DNA of 64,000 nucleotides from Alphaproteobacteria bacterium. Lineage in GTDB: Bacteria > Myxococcota_A > UBA796 > GCA-2862545. Position 1 is the stretch's first letter, and each line of letters opens with the position of its first letter. The stretch is taken from positions 1-64,000 of the forward strand of contig JACKEO010000020.1 in NCBI GenBank assembly GCA_020632955.1. The letters are read 5' to 3'. The notes beneath the pieces were generated by a model, which was not told the DNA's origin, ran no database searches, and was given only the letters and a program-made list of their open reading frames with translations. Below are positions 18,005-25,902 of the stretch, piece after piece. Position numbers and translations under genes: made by a program.

Positions 18005-18382
18005 GTGGCGGGCTGGAAGGTGGAGATCACGCGGGCCGTGATCGGGGCGGCGATCGAGGTGCATCGACAGCTCGGTCCCGGCATGCTCGAGCGCGCCTAC
18101 CAGCGGTGCCTGGCGTTCGAGCTGCGGGAGCGCGGGCTGGCCGTGCAGACCGAGGTGCCGCTGGACGTCGTCTACAAGGGGCTGGCCATCCCAGGCAGCT
18201 ACCGTCTCGATCTCCTCGTGGAGGACCGCGTCGTCGTCGAGGTGAAGGCCTGCGATCCGCTGCCACCCCTGGCCCAGGCGCAGCTGCTCACCTACCTCCG
18301 CTTCTCCGGCCGAAGCGTGGGTCTCCTCCTCAACTTCCACGTCGAACGCCTCAAGGACGGCATCCACCGCCTCGTCCTGTAG
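18005..18382 (+). CDS. GxxExxY protein (PD-(D/E)XK nuclease-like)
   Basis: 125 residues, standard for the family. The name motif is present as GMLERAY at about 26-32, following IGAAIEVHRQLGPG. A nuclease-like core follows: YRLDLLVEDRVVVEVKA carries the D...ExK residues of PD-(D/E)XK enzymes. Function is not established; family members are small, scattered through many genomes, and often sit amid CACAGAG-type repeats. Here the gene lies alone inside a 37-bp inverted repeat, which suggests it moves as a unit. GTG start at 18005. No transposase or integrase is adjacent. Confidence 0.88.
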   Translation: MAGWKVEITRAVIGAAIEVHRQLGPGMLERAYQRCLAFELRERGLAVQTEVPLDVVYKGLAIPGSYRLDLLVEDRVVVEVKACDPLPPLAQAQLLTYLRFSGRSVGLLLNFHVERLKDGIHRLVL

Positions 18383-18518
18383 CGGAACTCCCGCGCGACA
18401 CTGCGGCGGCGCAAGCCGTCCGCCCACCACCGCCGCGCCGCGCCCTGTCGCCCCCCCCCCGGATCTGCACGCCGGAATCACCGAGGCACAGAGATCACGA
18501 CCCCCACCCTCTGTGCCC

Positions 18519-18555
18519 CCCTCTGCGCCCTCTGTGCCTCTGTGGCGGCTGACGA
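18519..18555 (-). repeat. Right arm of the 37-bp inverted repeat
   Basis: Complement of the left arm with a single mismatch (TGCGCC against TGTGCC), ending in CTGTGGCGGCTGACGA. A further partial unit, GAGGCACAGAGA, lies at 18483-18494 inside the element. It ends 8 bases before the stop codon of the next gene. Confidence 0.9.
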
Positions 18556-18563
18556 GCCGCCTC

Positions 18564-19337
18564 TCAGGGCACCGGGCAATCCCCCCCGTCGAAGGCATGC
18601 AGCTCGCAGTTGAAGTCGGGGCTGCCGATGGGGCTGGGGTCGCCCTCGTCGCAGGAGCCGTCGCCGATCCAGCCGCCGTAGTAGCAGGCGCCCTTGCAGT
18701 CGCGGCGGTCGTCGAGGTTGGGGCAGGGGATGGGGATGAGGTCGGTGTCGGCGTCGGTGTCGACCGGGTCGCCCGCGCAGTCGCCGTTGTCGAAGGCGAA
18801 GGCGGGGCAGTTGAAGTTCGCGCCGGGCGGCTGGGCGGCCTCGTCGCACTGGCCGTCGCCCAGGAGGACGTCGGCCACGCAGGTGCCCGCGCAGTCGTGG
18901 ATGTCGCCGGGGATGACGCAGGGCTGCAGGTCGGTGTCGTCGGTGTCGACGATGTCGGTGTCGCCCTCGTTCCCGGTGCAGTCGCCGCCGTCGAGCTGGT
19001 AGGCCGCGCACGAGAAGTCGGGCTTCGGGGCGGGGCCGTGCTCGCAGTAGCCGTTGCCGACCAGGCTGAGCGCGTAGCAGATGCCGTTGCAGTCCTCCGA
19101 CCAGCCCGCGGGGCACCCGAACTCGTCGGTGTCGTCGAAGCGCGGGTCGGTGTCGGTGTCGGTGTCGGGCGGGGCCGTGTCGACCGTGTCGAAGGTGTCG
19201 ACCACGTCGAAGGTGTCGATCGTGTCGACCACGTCGGAGTCGGAGTCGAGCGCGTCCTTGTCGTCGGTGACGGTGCAGGCGACGACCACGAGGCCGGTCA
19301 GCATGCCGGACAGCAGCGGCAGTGCGAGGCGGGTCAT
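18564..19337 (-). CDS. Lipoprotein with three Notch/LNR-like cysteine repeats
   Basis: 257 residues from an ATG with a strong GGAGGAGAG site. The signal peptide ends in the lipobox VVVAC. A long Asp/Thr/Val linker (DSDSDVVDTIDTFD and similar) follows, then three copies of a cysteine module of the form C..CxGxC....GNGYCE..F.CxAY..DGGDC, resembling Lin-12/Notch repeats. These are separated by more Asp/Thr linkers, and the last repeat closes the protein. LNR-like modules bind calcium in eukaryotes; here only the pattern is seen. Likely cell-surface exposed. Function unknown. Confidence 0.78.
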   Translation of the reverse strand: MTRLALPLLSGMLTGLVVVACTVTDDKDALDSDSDVVDTIDTFDVVDTFDTVDTAPPDTDTDTDPRFDDTDEFGCPAGWSEDCNGICYALSLVGNGYCEHGPAPKPDFSCAAYQLDGGDCTGNEGDTDIVDTDDTDLQPCVIPGDIHDCAGTCVADVLLGDGQCDEAAQPPGANFNCPAFAFDNGDCAGDPVDTDADTDLIPIPCPNLDDRRDCKGACYYGGWIGDGSCDEGDPSPIGSPDFNCELHAFDGGDCPVP

Positions 19338-19393
19338 CAGCTCTCCTCCGGCCCCGCGATCTAGCACACCCCGGGCCGACGCGTGGCGGGGGT

Positions 19394-19975
19394 TCAGCCC
19401 TCGGTGGTGCCCTCGGCCTTGGGCCGGGTGGGCTCGAGGTGCACGTAGGTGTAGGACGACTCGCCCACGAAGGCCTTCGGGGGGCTCCACAGGCCGTCGA
19501 GCACCTCGGTGACCACCCAGCAGATCAGGAGCACCTTGAGGGCCTCCACCTTGTCGAGCTCCTCCTCCTCCTCGCTGGGCTCCTGCTCGAAGAGCACCAT
19601 CGCGGCCTCGTCGACGATGTGGGCCTGGGCCCGGCCGTCGAGGGCGTGGAGGCGGTCGAGGAAGCCGTCGTCGAGCGGGAGCAGGCCGTCGAGCGCGCCC
19701 TGCACCTTGGCCTCGGCGGCGTGCACGTCGGACCAGGTGGCGCCCTTGAGGCGGCCGCCGGCGAGGTCGAACATCCGGGCGATCACGCCGGTGAGGTAGA
19801 CGCAGACGCCCGGCGAGGCGCCGCCGAGCTGCTCGGCGTTCTTCTCGATGAACCGGGTGAGGCGACGCTGGTCCTTCAGCAGGCGCTGCAGGGCCGTGGT
19901 GTGCTCGTGCGCGGCCTCGCCGATCTGGTCGGACCAGGCGTGGACCGTGGCGCGCGGGATGAGGGGGTTGGCCAT
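19394..19975 (-). CDS. Helical protein of unknown function
   Basis: 193 residues with no signal peptide. Composition is helix-forming, with Leu, Ala, Glu and Gln throughout (WSDQIGEAAHEHTTALQRL, then FIEKNAEQL). A very acidic EPSEEEEELDKVEA stretch precedes a hydrophobic LLICWVVTEVLDGLW segment near residues 147-161 that could be a membrane or amphipathic helix. The ATG at 19975 is preceded by GGAGCCTCC, a weak ribosome site. The neighbour to the left is a secreted lipoprotein, with no operon evidence. I do not recognise it. Confidence 0.65.
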   Translation of the reverse strand: MANPLIPRATVHAWSDQIGEAAHEHTTALQRLLKDQRRLTRFIEKNAEQLGGASPGVCVYLTGVIARMFDLAGGRLKGATWSDVHAAEAKVQGALDGLLPLDDGFLDRLHALDGRAQAHIVDEAAMVLFEQEPSEEEEELDKVEALKVLLICWVVTEVLDGLWSPPKAFVGESSYTYVHLEPTRPKAEGTTEG

Positions 19976-20027
19976 CGGGAGGCTCCGCCTTGAGGAGGCG
20001 GCGCGGTCTATCGCCCGGGGCGCGCCC

Positions 20028-21146
20028 TCACCACACCGCCTCTTCCAGGGCGATCTGGTAGCTCGGGCACCGGTCGTGCCGGGGCAGGCGTCGGCGCACC
20101 TGCGTGAGCTGGCGAGGGGCGATGGCGCCGAGGTCCACCATCCACTCGGCCTCGCCGCAGGTGACGCGGGCCGCGGCCTGGTGCACCGGGCGCGCCGAGC
20201 GGTTGTCGAGGTCGACCTCCACCTCCACCCGGCCGCCCGGGTATCGCTGGAAGCGGGCCTGCAGGTCGGCGAAGGGGCGCACGTCGAGCCGACGGTTGAA
20301 GGACCGGCGCGCCGTGAACACCACCTCGCGCCGATCGGCGTCGATGGTCATGTTGTAGCCGCCGGTCACGTTGAGCCCGAGCAGGCCGGCGTTGTCGTCG
20401 CTGGCGCAGTCCTCGCAGGTCGTGATGGCCACGCCGTCCAGGTAGAGGTCGCCGAGCCACACGGTGTCGAGGAGCACCACGCGGGCGGTGCGCGGGCCGT
20501 TGGCGGTGTTGAGGGTGAGCTCGGGGTCGCGGTCGGACGGGAAGATGCCCAGCCGGGCGAGCACCTCGGAGGGCAGCGTGGTGTACGTGGCGCCCGTGTC
20601 GAGCATCATGAAGGTCTCGAGGGTGCGCCCGTCGTGCTCGAAGACCACCGGCACGCTCAGGCGGCGGCCCTCGCCCTCGTAGGGCAGGGCGATGGCGTGG
20701 TCGTCGAGCGGCTGCGCGGGCGGCAGGGGCGCCACCTCCACGGGCCGGGCCTGCGGCACCTGGGCCACCGCGATCTCGGGCTCGTCGGGCAGCACGTCGG
20801 CCACGCTGCGGGCCATGCCGTCGTCCTCGTGGCTGCCGAGCAGGATGGCCAGGCCGGTGGCCACCGCGTCGCGTCGCTCCCCCGGGAAGTAGACGGGCAG
20901 CAGCAGGAAGACGAAGGCGGACCACGCCAGCATCATCCCGCCCATCTTCGACAGGCGCTTCTCCCAGGCCGCGGCGGCCCCTACCGCCAGCGCCGGACCG
21001 AAGACCAGCACCGTGGCCGTGAGCGCCACCACCACCGGCTCGCCGCGCCGGGTGACCCCGAGCCCCAGCACCGCGGCCCACGCCATCACGCCGGCGGCGA
21101 GGCCGAGCAGCAGGGCGGGGATGGCGAGGGGATCATTGCGGCGCAT
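20028..21146 (-). CDS. Membrane-anchored retropepsin-like aspartic protease
   Basis: 372 residues. The N-terminal 110 residues hold three hydrophobic segments. After a Pro/Ala linker comes a retroviral-type aspartic protease domain: MLDTGATYTTLP with catalytic Asp183, then a flap region and the GLLGLNV motif near residue 263 that matches the ILG/LLG element of TIGR02281-type bacterial retropepsins. The last 80 residues form a beta-rich extra domain with two cysteines. Such proteases act as dimers; the catalytic domain is predicted on the periplasmic side. It is divergent from the exonuclease gene with 53 bases between. The substrate is unknown. Confidence 0.78.
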   Translation of the reverse strand: MRRNDPLAIPALLLGLAAGVMAWAAVLGLGVTRRGEPVVVALTATVLVFGPALAVGAAAAWEKRLSKMGGMMLAWSAFVFLLLPVYFPGERRDAVATGLAILLGSHEDDGMARSVADVLPDEPEIAVAQVPQARPVEVAPLPPAQPLDDHAIALPYEGEGRRLSVPVVFEHDGRTLETFMMLDTGATYTTLPSEVLARLGIFPSDRDPELTLNTANGPRTARVVLLDTVWLGDLYLDGVAITTCEDCASDDNAGLLGLNVTGGYNMTIDADRREVVFTARRSFNRRLDVRPFADLQARFQRYPGGRVEVEVDLDNRSARPVHQAAARVTCGEAEWMVDLGAIAPRQLTQVRRRLPRHDRCPSYQIALEEAVW

Positions 21147-21199
21147 CGTGGGCTTGCTCGCTCCGACGGCTGCGCGCTACGGCCGCCCCGGAGGCGACG

Positions 21200-21814
21200 G
21201 TGGCACGCTCGACCTACTTCTGCGTGGACATCGAGTGTTCGGGACCCGTCCCGCACCTCTACGACATGATCTCGTTGGGGGTCGTTCCCGTTCTTCACAC
21301 ACCGGGGTCGGTCCCGCCGGCCTATGCGGTGGTGGAAGCGAAGTTTTACGTGGAGATCCGGCCGGAGGGCCCCCTGGTGGATCCGGGTGCGATGGCCGTG
21401 AATCGGCTGGACCTCGACCTGCTGAAGCGCGAGGGCACGCCGCTGCCGCAGGCACTCGACCAGCTCGACGCCTTCGTGGCCGCCCACCTGCTCCCGGGCA
21501 CGAAGCCCGTGTTCGTGGGGCACAATGCGCCCTTCGACTGGATGTTCGTGACCTACGCCTACACCGCGCTGAAGCGCCGGAACCCCTTCGGGTACAAGGC
21601 GCTCGACACCAAGGCGCTGGCCTCGGGCGTGCTGCGCGTGCACTGGGAGGACTCGAGCAAGGAGGTCCTCGCGGACCGCCTCGACCTGCCCGACGTGGTG
21701 CAGGACCAGGTGCATCGTGCCGACTACGACGCCTGGTACCAGGCCCACATCCTCGCGCGCCTCCTCGAGGCGGCCGGGATCGACGACGAGGCCCCGCCCG
21801 TCCAGCGGTCCTGA
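21200..21814 (+). CDS. DEDDh 3'-5' exonuclease (DnaQ-like)
   Basis: 204 residues from a GTG with GGAGG six bases upstream. All DEDDh motifs are visible: VDIECSG (Asp10 and Glu12), GHNAPFDW carrying the second Asp, and HRADYDA, the HxAxxD motif, near residue 172. The fold is that of DnaQ epsilon, RNase T and related 3' exonucleases. The insertion VLHTPGSVPPAYAVVEAKFYVEI is not typical of epsilon, so a role in RNA or DNA 3' trimming other than proofreading is possible. It is followed 13 bases later by a beta-propeller gene. Confidence 0.85.
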   Translation: MARSTYFCVDIECSGPVPHLYDMISLGVVPVLHTPGSVPPAYAVVEAKFYVEIRPEGPLVDPGAMAVNRLDLDLLKREGTPLPQALDQLDAFVAAHLLPGTKPVFVGHNAPFDWMFVTYAYTALKRRNPFGYKALDTKALASGVLRVHWEDSSKEVLADRLDLPDVVQDQVHRADYDAWYQAHILARLLEAAGIDDEAPPVQRS

Positions 21815-21827
21815 GAGGTCCCCCACG

Positions 21828-22703
21828 ATGAGCCGCGAGCACGACGACGCGCACTACCTGCACGAGAAGCGCGGCCTCAGCCCGGTGCTGCGTCCTCCCG
21901 TGAAGAACGCCACCCACCTGGCGTGGGACGGCAGCGGCCACCTCCTCGTGGCCACCGCCGACGGCAAGGTGCTCCGGGTGCACCCGGCGATGGGCACCAA
22001 GGTGCTGCTCGAGGGCCTGCAGACGCCGGCCGGCCTGGGCGTCGACGGCGACCGCTTCGTGCTCGTGGAGCACGGTGGCAGCTGGTCGATGTACGACCTC
22101 AAGGGCGTGCGGATGATCACCGCCGACCACCCCTTCGAGGGTGCGGTGGCCGTGCAGTTCCGCCAGGGCAAGACCCTGCTCACGGGCCTCACCGCGGGCG
22201 ACAAGCAGGTGCTCTTCTTCGACTCCGGGCGGAAGGTGCTGCGCATCCAGCTGCCGCCCCGCGCCAGCGGCTTCATCAGCGACGGCCACTTCGGGCTGGC
22301 CCAGTCCACGCCCCACGGCCTCGAGGTCATCTACCTGCGCGATGGCGGACGCTTCGCCGGCTACGAGGTCACGCCCCACCGCCTCGTGCCCAGCGGCGAC
22401 CACATCCTGGGCCTGCACGGCGGCGGCATGAAGGTGTGGACCCTGCCGGATCGGCGTGAGATCGAGGTGCTGCTGCCGGGCACCACCTGCGGCGCGCTCT
22501 CGGAGGACGGTCGGCTCGCGGCGCTGGGCACCGCCACCGGCGGGGTGGCCCTGGTGGACCTGCGACGCCCGGACTTCCGCGCCAACCCCACCGTGGTGGA
22601 GGCCACCGATGCGCCCGTGCGCAGCGTGGCCTTCAGCGGCAAGGGCCGCTTCCTCGCCACCGGCGCCGACGGCCTCATCCTGTGGACCTGGGGCGAGCGC
22701 TAG
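21828..22703 (+). CDS. WD40-like beta-propeller protein
   Basis: 291 residues from the ATG at 21828 (GAGAGGT upstream). It shows repeated blade-like units of about 40 residues, for example NATHLAWDGSGHLLVATADG, GALSEDGRLAALGTATG and VRSVAFSGKGRFLATGADG near the C-terminus, each with the GH/D...L-A-T pattern of WD40 or YVTN propellers. It has no signal peptide, so it is probably a cytoplasmic scaffold. It is close behind the exonuclease gene and could be co-transcribed. No catalytic residues were recognised. Confidence 0.75.
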   Translation: MSREHDDAHYLHEKRGLSPVLRPPVKNATHLAWDGSGHLLVATADGKVLRVHPAMGTKVLLEGLQTPAGLGVDGDRFVLVEHGGSWSMYDLKGVRMITADHPFEGAVAVQFRQGKTLLTGLTAGDKQVLFFDSGRKVLRIQLPPRASGFISDGHFGLAQSTPHGLEVIYLRDGGRFAGYEVTPHRLVPSGDHILGLHGGGMKVWTLPDRREIEVLLPGTTCGALSEDGRLAALGTATGGVALVDLRRPDFRANPTVVEATDAPVRSVAFSGKGRFLATGADGLILWTWGER

Positions 22704-22721
22704 CGCATCGCGAGGAGGTGC

Positions 22722-22778
22722 ATGGTGGTGTGGATCGCGCTGGTGCGGGGCCTGTTCTGGCGCGGGAGGCGCGCGTGA
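22722..22778 (+). CDS. Possible 18-residue leader peptide coupled to the next lipoprotein
   Basis: An ATG at 22722 has a near-ideal GAGGAGG sequence six bases upstream. It encodes MVVWIALVRGLFWRGRRA and stops at 22776-22778, where the TGA overlaps the GTG of the lipoprotein gene (GTGA). The peptide is hydrophobic then basic. The ribosome site is better than that of most genes here, so translation is plausible and could feed ribosomes to the lipoprotein start. It is too short for homology evidence; chance cannot be excluded. Confidence 0.35.
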   Translation: MVVWIALVRGLFWRGRRA

Positions 22779-23419
22779 CCTCCGTCCTGGTCCTGGTGGT
22801 CCTGGTGGGGTGTGGCTCGGGCGCCGACACCGAGCCTGCGCCCGCACCCGACGCGACGCCGGAGGCGTCCGCGGTGGTGGGCAGCGCGCCCGCACCCGGC
22901 CGCGTGCGCATCCGCCCCGCGTCCGATCGGCGGGCCTGCTGGTTCGCCTTCGCCGACCAGCTCGCCGCGGGGAACGAGGGGGGCTGGTTCATGCCGGGGG
23001 ATGCCTGCCCCGCCCACGGCTCGGCCTGCCGTGGCGTGGCCTGCGACGCACCGGTGAACAGCACCTGGGAGCTGGAGCCCGCGGAGGGCGGCGCCTGGGT
23101 GATCCGCCCCACCGCCGACCCTGCGGCCTGCGTGGCCGACCGTGGCGCCGAGGAGCCCTTCCGACAGGCCTCGGTGGGTCCCTGCGACGCGGAGCCCTTC
23201 CGCTGGGTCATCGAGCCCGCCGAGGGCGACACCGTGCTGCTGCGGCCCGCCGACACGCCGCAGGAGTGCCTGCTCGAGTTCAACTACCAGGGGCCGGGCA
23301 CCGGCTTCCCCGGCCTGTCCTTCCCGCCGCTCATCGACGAGCCCTGCCCGCCCGACGGCCGGCACGGCGCCTTCCTCGTCACCCGCGCCTGGGTGCTGGA
23401 GCGCGTGGACGCGCCGTAG
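22775..23419 (+). CDS. Cysteine-rich lipoprotein, unknown function
   Basis: 214 residues from a GTG with GGGAGG upstream. The signal peptide is short with lipobox VLVGC (Cys13), followed by an Ala/Pro linker. Two similar halves are visible, each with a CWF/CLLEF cysteine and a WELEPAEGG or WVIEPAEGD phrase, then RPTADPA or RPADTPQ. This suggests an internally duplicated beta-trefoil or ricin-like fold, though that is an inference. Its 3' end overlaps the convergent CARDB gene by 41 bases. Confidence 0.7.
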   Translation: MTSVLVLVVLVGCGSGADTEPAPAPDATPEASAVVGSAPAPGRVRIRPASDRRACWFAFADQLAAGNEGGWFMPGDACPAHGSACRGVACDAPVNSTWELEPAEGGAWVIRPTADPAACVADRGAEEPFRQASVGPCDAEPFRWVIEPAEGDTVLLRPADTPQECLLEFNYQGPGTGFPGLSFPPLIDEPCPPDGRHGAFLVTRAWVLERVDAP

Positions 23420-25166
23420 GCCGACGACGGCGCGCGAGCAGCACCAGGCTCCAGACCGCCACCCAGGCGGGGGAGGGGCCCGTGGTGCCGCAGCCGCAGC
23501 CCAGCCCGCCCAGGCCCTGCCGCGACAGGTCGGGCAGGGCGAGGTCGTCGGTGTCGCCGCGGTCGTCGTCGGTGTCGACGAGGCCGGTGTCGCCCGTGTC
23601 GACGAGGCTGGTGTCGGTGCCGGGCCCGGACGAGCCGCCCGGACCGCTGCCGCCGTTCGTCCCGCTCGCCGCCACCACGCGGAGGGGAACCAGGACGACG
23701 TTGTCGGTCTCGTCGAGCTCGGGGATGGCGCGGAGCGCGTCCGCCATCACGATCAGCTGCCGGTCGCCGAGGGGGGTGCCCGTGGGCACGACGCAGCCCC
23801 GGATCTGGCGCGCGAGCTGGCCGATGACGAAGGCCTCGACACCGTCGGTGCACACGACCACGTCCGCGCCGTCGAGCAGGTCGTCGTCCGACAGGGCCAG
23901 GGTGGTGGTGGAGGCCGGGGTGGCCGTGGTGCCCACGTTGCGGAGGTCGTAGATCACCTGGAAGGGACGACCCACCTCCACGATGGTGGGGGCGCGCACC
24001 GCGTGGGGCTCCAGATCGGGGCCCGACGTGGGGGGCGGCTCGATCACCTGGAAGGTGACGGCCAGCTCGTTGTTGGCCTCGTCGAGCTCCGCCTCGCCGT
24101 CGAAGGGATCCACGCGGAGCAGCAGGCGCGCCGGGCCGATGGGCCAGCCCGCGGGCACCGCACAGCCGGGAACGGTCACCGTGGTGAGCGCGCCGTCGAG
24201 CAGGGCCGGCACGCCGGCGGTGCACAGGGCCGTGCCGTCCTCCCAGGCCTGCCCGACGGGCGCCAGGCGCACCCCGAGGGAGGTGGGCGCCGCCGAGAGG
24301 CTGCCGTCGTTGCGCACCTGGGCCGACAGGTCGATCGCGTCGCCCGGCTCCCCGGAGGTGGTGCCCGTGGGGGCGGCCACCACGAGGTCGGGGCCCTTGG
24401 GCACCTCCACCACGGTGGCGCCCAGCGCGCGGTTGTTGCCCTCGTCGACCTCGGCGAGCGCGTCGTCGGGGTCGAGCTCGAGCACCACGGTCCAGGAGAC
24501 CTGCGGCGTGGCGGCGGGCACGGTGCAGGTGGGGGTGCGGGTGACCAGCGCGGCGGCGGGCACCGCCGCCACGTCGTCGCAGAGCACGGTGTCGCCCGGA
24601 TCGAGGGTGCTGTCGGCCGACAGCACCAGCCGGCTGCGCAGGTCCACGAGATCGCAGTCGCCGTGGTTCCGCAGGCTCCAGCTGGGCGTGAAGCTGGCGC
24701 CCGGCGCGAGGCTCGGAGGCACGGTGAGCGACACGGCCTGCACGTCGTGGGCGCAGGCGGGCTGGGGGGTCACGGGTCCGCTCGCGCGGCGGTTGTCGGC
24801 GGGATCGTCGTCGCCGGCGACGCCGGCCACGGCGTCGAAGACCTCGGCGATCACGTGGTTCCCGGGGATCCCGGTGGTCCAGAGGCAGGTGATCGTGTCG
24901 GTGCGCGCCGCGCCCGGGCCCAGCGGCGCCACCTGCGTGCGGCACAGGCGGATGTCGCCCGGGCCCAGCACCTCGTCGGCCGAGGCGTGGAGGTCGACGA
25001 CCAGGGTGCTGCTCGTGGTGCTGCCGCCGTTGCGCAGGCCCACGGCGTAGGCGAGCGAGCGATCGAGCTCGAGCGGTGCGGGCACCGTGAGGCTGGTGAG
25101 CCCGGCGTCGACCCCGGCCCAGGCGGGCCCGGCCAGGGCGAGCAGGCAGGGGAGGAGGGGGCGCAT
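23379..25166 (-). CDS. CARDB-repeat secreted protein with MYXO-CTERM-like anchor
   Basis: 595 residues. The signal peptide ends PAWAG. Four or five CARDB-type beta-sandwich units of about 110 residues follow, each with a phrase such as YAVGLRNGG, PSWSLRNHGD, SAQVRNDGS or IYDLRNVGT and the later DPDD/DPFD...ELDEANN. A Gly/Ser/Thr/Asp linker leads to a tripartite C-terminus: GLGCGCG, then a hydrophobic helix (WVAVWSLVLL), then RRRR. This is the layout of MYXO-CTERM sorting signals, which anchor proteins at the cell surface, although the basic tail here is longer. CARDB domains act in adhesion. The reading frame runs 41 bases into the opposite gene. Confidence 0.82.
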   Translation of the reverse strand: MRPLLPCLLALAGPAWAGVDAGLTSLTVPAPLELDRSLAYAVGLRNGGSTTSSTLVVDLHASADEVLGPGDIRLCRTQVAPLGPGAARTDTITCLWTTGIPGNHVIAEVFDAVAGVAGDDDPADNRRASGPVTPQPACAHDVQAVSLTVPPSLAPGASFTPSWSLRNHGDCDLVDLRSRLVLSADSTLDPGDTVLCDDVAAVPAAALVTRTPTCTVPAATPQVSWTVVLELDPDDALAEVDEGNNRALGATVVEVPKGPDLVVAAPTGTTSGEPGDAIDLSAQVRNDGSLSAAPTSLGVRLAPVGQAWEDGTALCTAGVPALLDGALTTVTVPGCAVPAGWPIGPARLLLRVDPFDGEAELDEANNELAVTFQVIEPPPTSGPDLEPHAVRAPTIVEVGRPFQVIYDLRNVGTTATPASTTTLALSDDDLLDGADVVVCTDGVEAFVIGQLARQIRGCVVPTGTPLGDRQLIVMADALRAIPELDETDNVVLVPLRVVAASGTNGGSGPGGSSGPGTDTSLVDTGDTGLVDTDDDRGDTDDLALPDLSRQGLGGLGCGCGTTGPSPAWVAVWSLVLLARRRRPTARPRAPAPRRG

Positions 25167-25310
25167 CCGGTCTCCGGGGGCGCATCATGGCACCTCGGGG
25201 GCTCCCGCGGCCACCCCGCCCGCGCCGACGACCGGCGTGGACTCGTGACGCATCGCGACGGGTGCGGGGCGCGCCGCGCCGGTACTCGCCCCGCTGGACC
25301 CGGAGCCCTC

Positions 25311-25775
25311 ATGACCCGCACCCTGCTCGCCCTCGCCCTCGTCGCCTGCGGGGGCTCCGAGCCCGCCGCGTCCACCGCCCCCGCGCCGGCCGAGCCCGCC
25401 GCGGCCGCCGCCCCGAAGGGCCACGAAGGGCACGAAGGCCATGACGATCACGCCGCCTTCGCGGAGATCTCCTTCGAGGAGCTCTCCGGCCTCGTCGCCG
25501 CCAAGGAGGTGGTGCTCCTCGACGCGAACGGCACCGAGAGCTTCGCCGAGGGCCACATCCCCGGGGCGCTCGACTTCGAGGCGGTGTCGGCCAGCCTGCA
25601 GGCCAGCCTGCCCGAGGCCAAGGACACGCTGGTGGTCGCCTACTGCGGCGGCCCGAGCTGCGGCGCCTGGAAGAAGGCCGCGGAGGCGGTGGCCACGCTC
25701 GGCTACGGCAACGTGAAGCACTTCAAGGGCGGCATCTCGGGCTGGAAGTCCGCCGAGGGCCCCGTCGAGATGTGA
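25311..25775 (+). CDS. Rhodanese-domain lipoprotein with His-rich linker
   Basis: 154 residues. Lipobox LVAC with Cys13; an Ala/Pro linker; a metal-binding-looking HEGHEGHDDH stretch at about 39-47; then one rhodanese domain with EGHIPGALDF and the active-site loop YCGGPSCGAW, catalytic Cys112. The loop length and the conserved GY.NVKHFKGGISGW C-terminus fit single-domain periplasmic rhodaneses that carry or transfer sulfur as a persulfide. The histidine-rich linker suggests metal or thiol chemistry at the membrane surface. It is divergent from the CARDB gene. Confidence 0.83.
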   Translation: MTRTLLALALVACGGSEPAASTAPAPAEPAAAAAPKGHEGHEGHDDHAAFAEISFEELSGLVAAKEVVLLDANGTESFAEGHIPGALDFEAVSASLQASLPEAKDTLVVAYCGGPSCGAWKKAAEAVATLGYGNVKHFKGGISGWKSAEGPVEM

Positions 25776-25902
25776 CCGCGGGGCGCCCTCGGGCGTTCCC
25801 CGGCCGCCCGATGACACGCGCTGATTCGGAAGCGGGATTCGTGACCGGCCAGGGGCCGTCGTGGGCGTGAAGGGAGGGCACCCCCGCCACCCGGAGTGCC
25901 CC

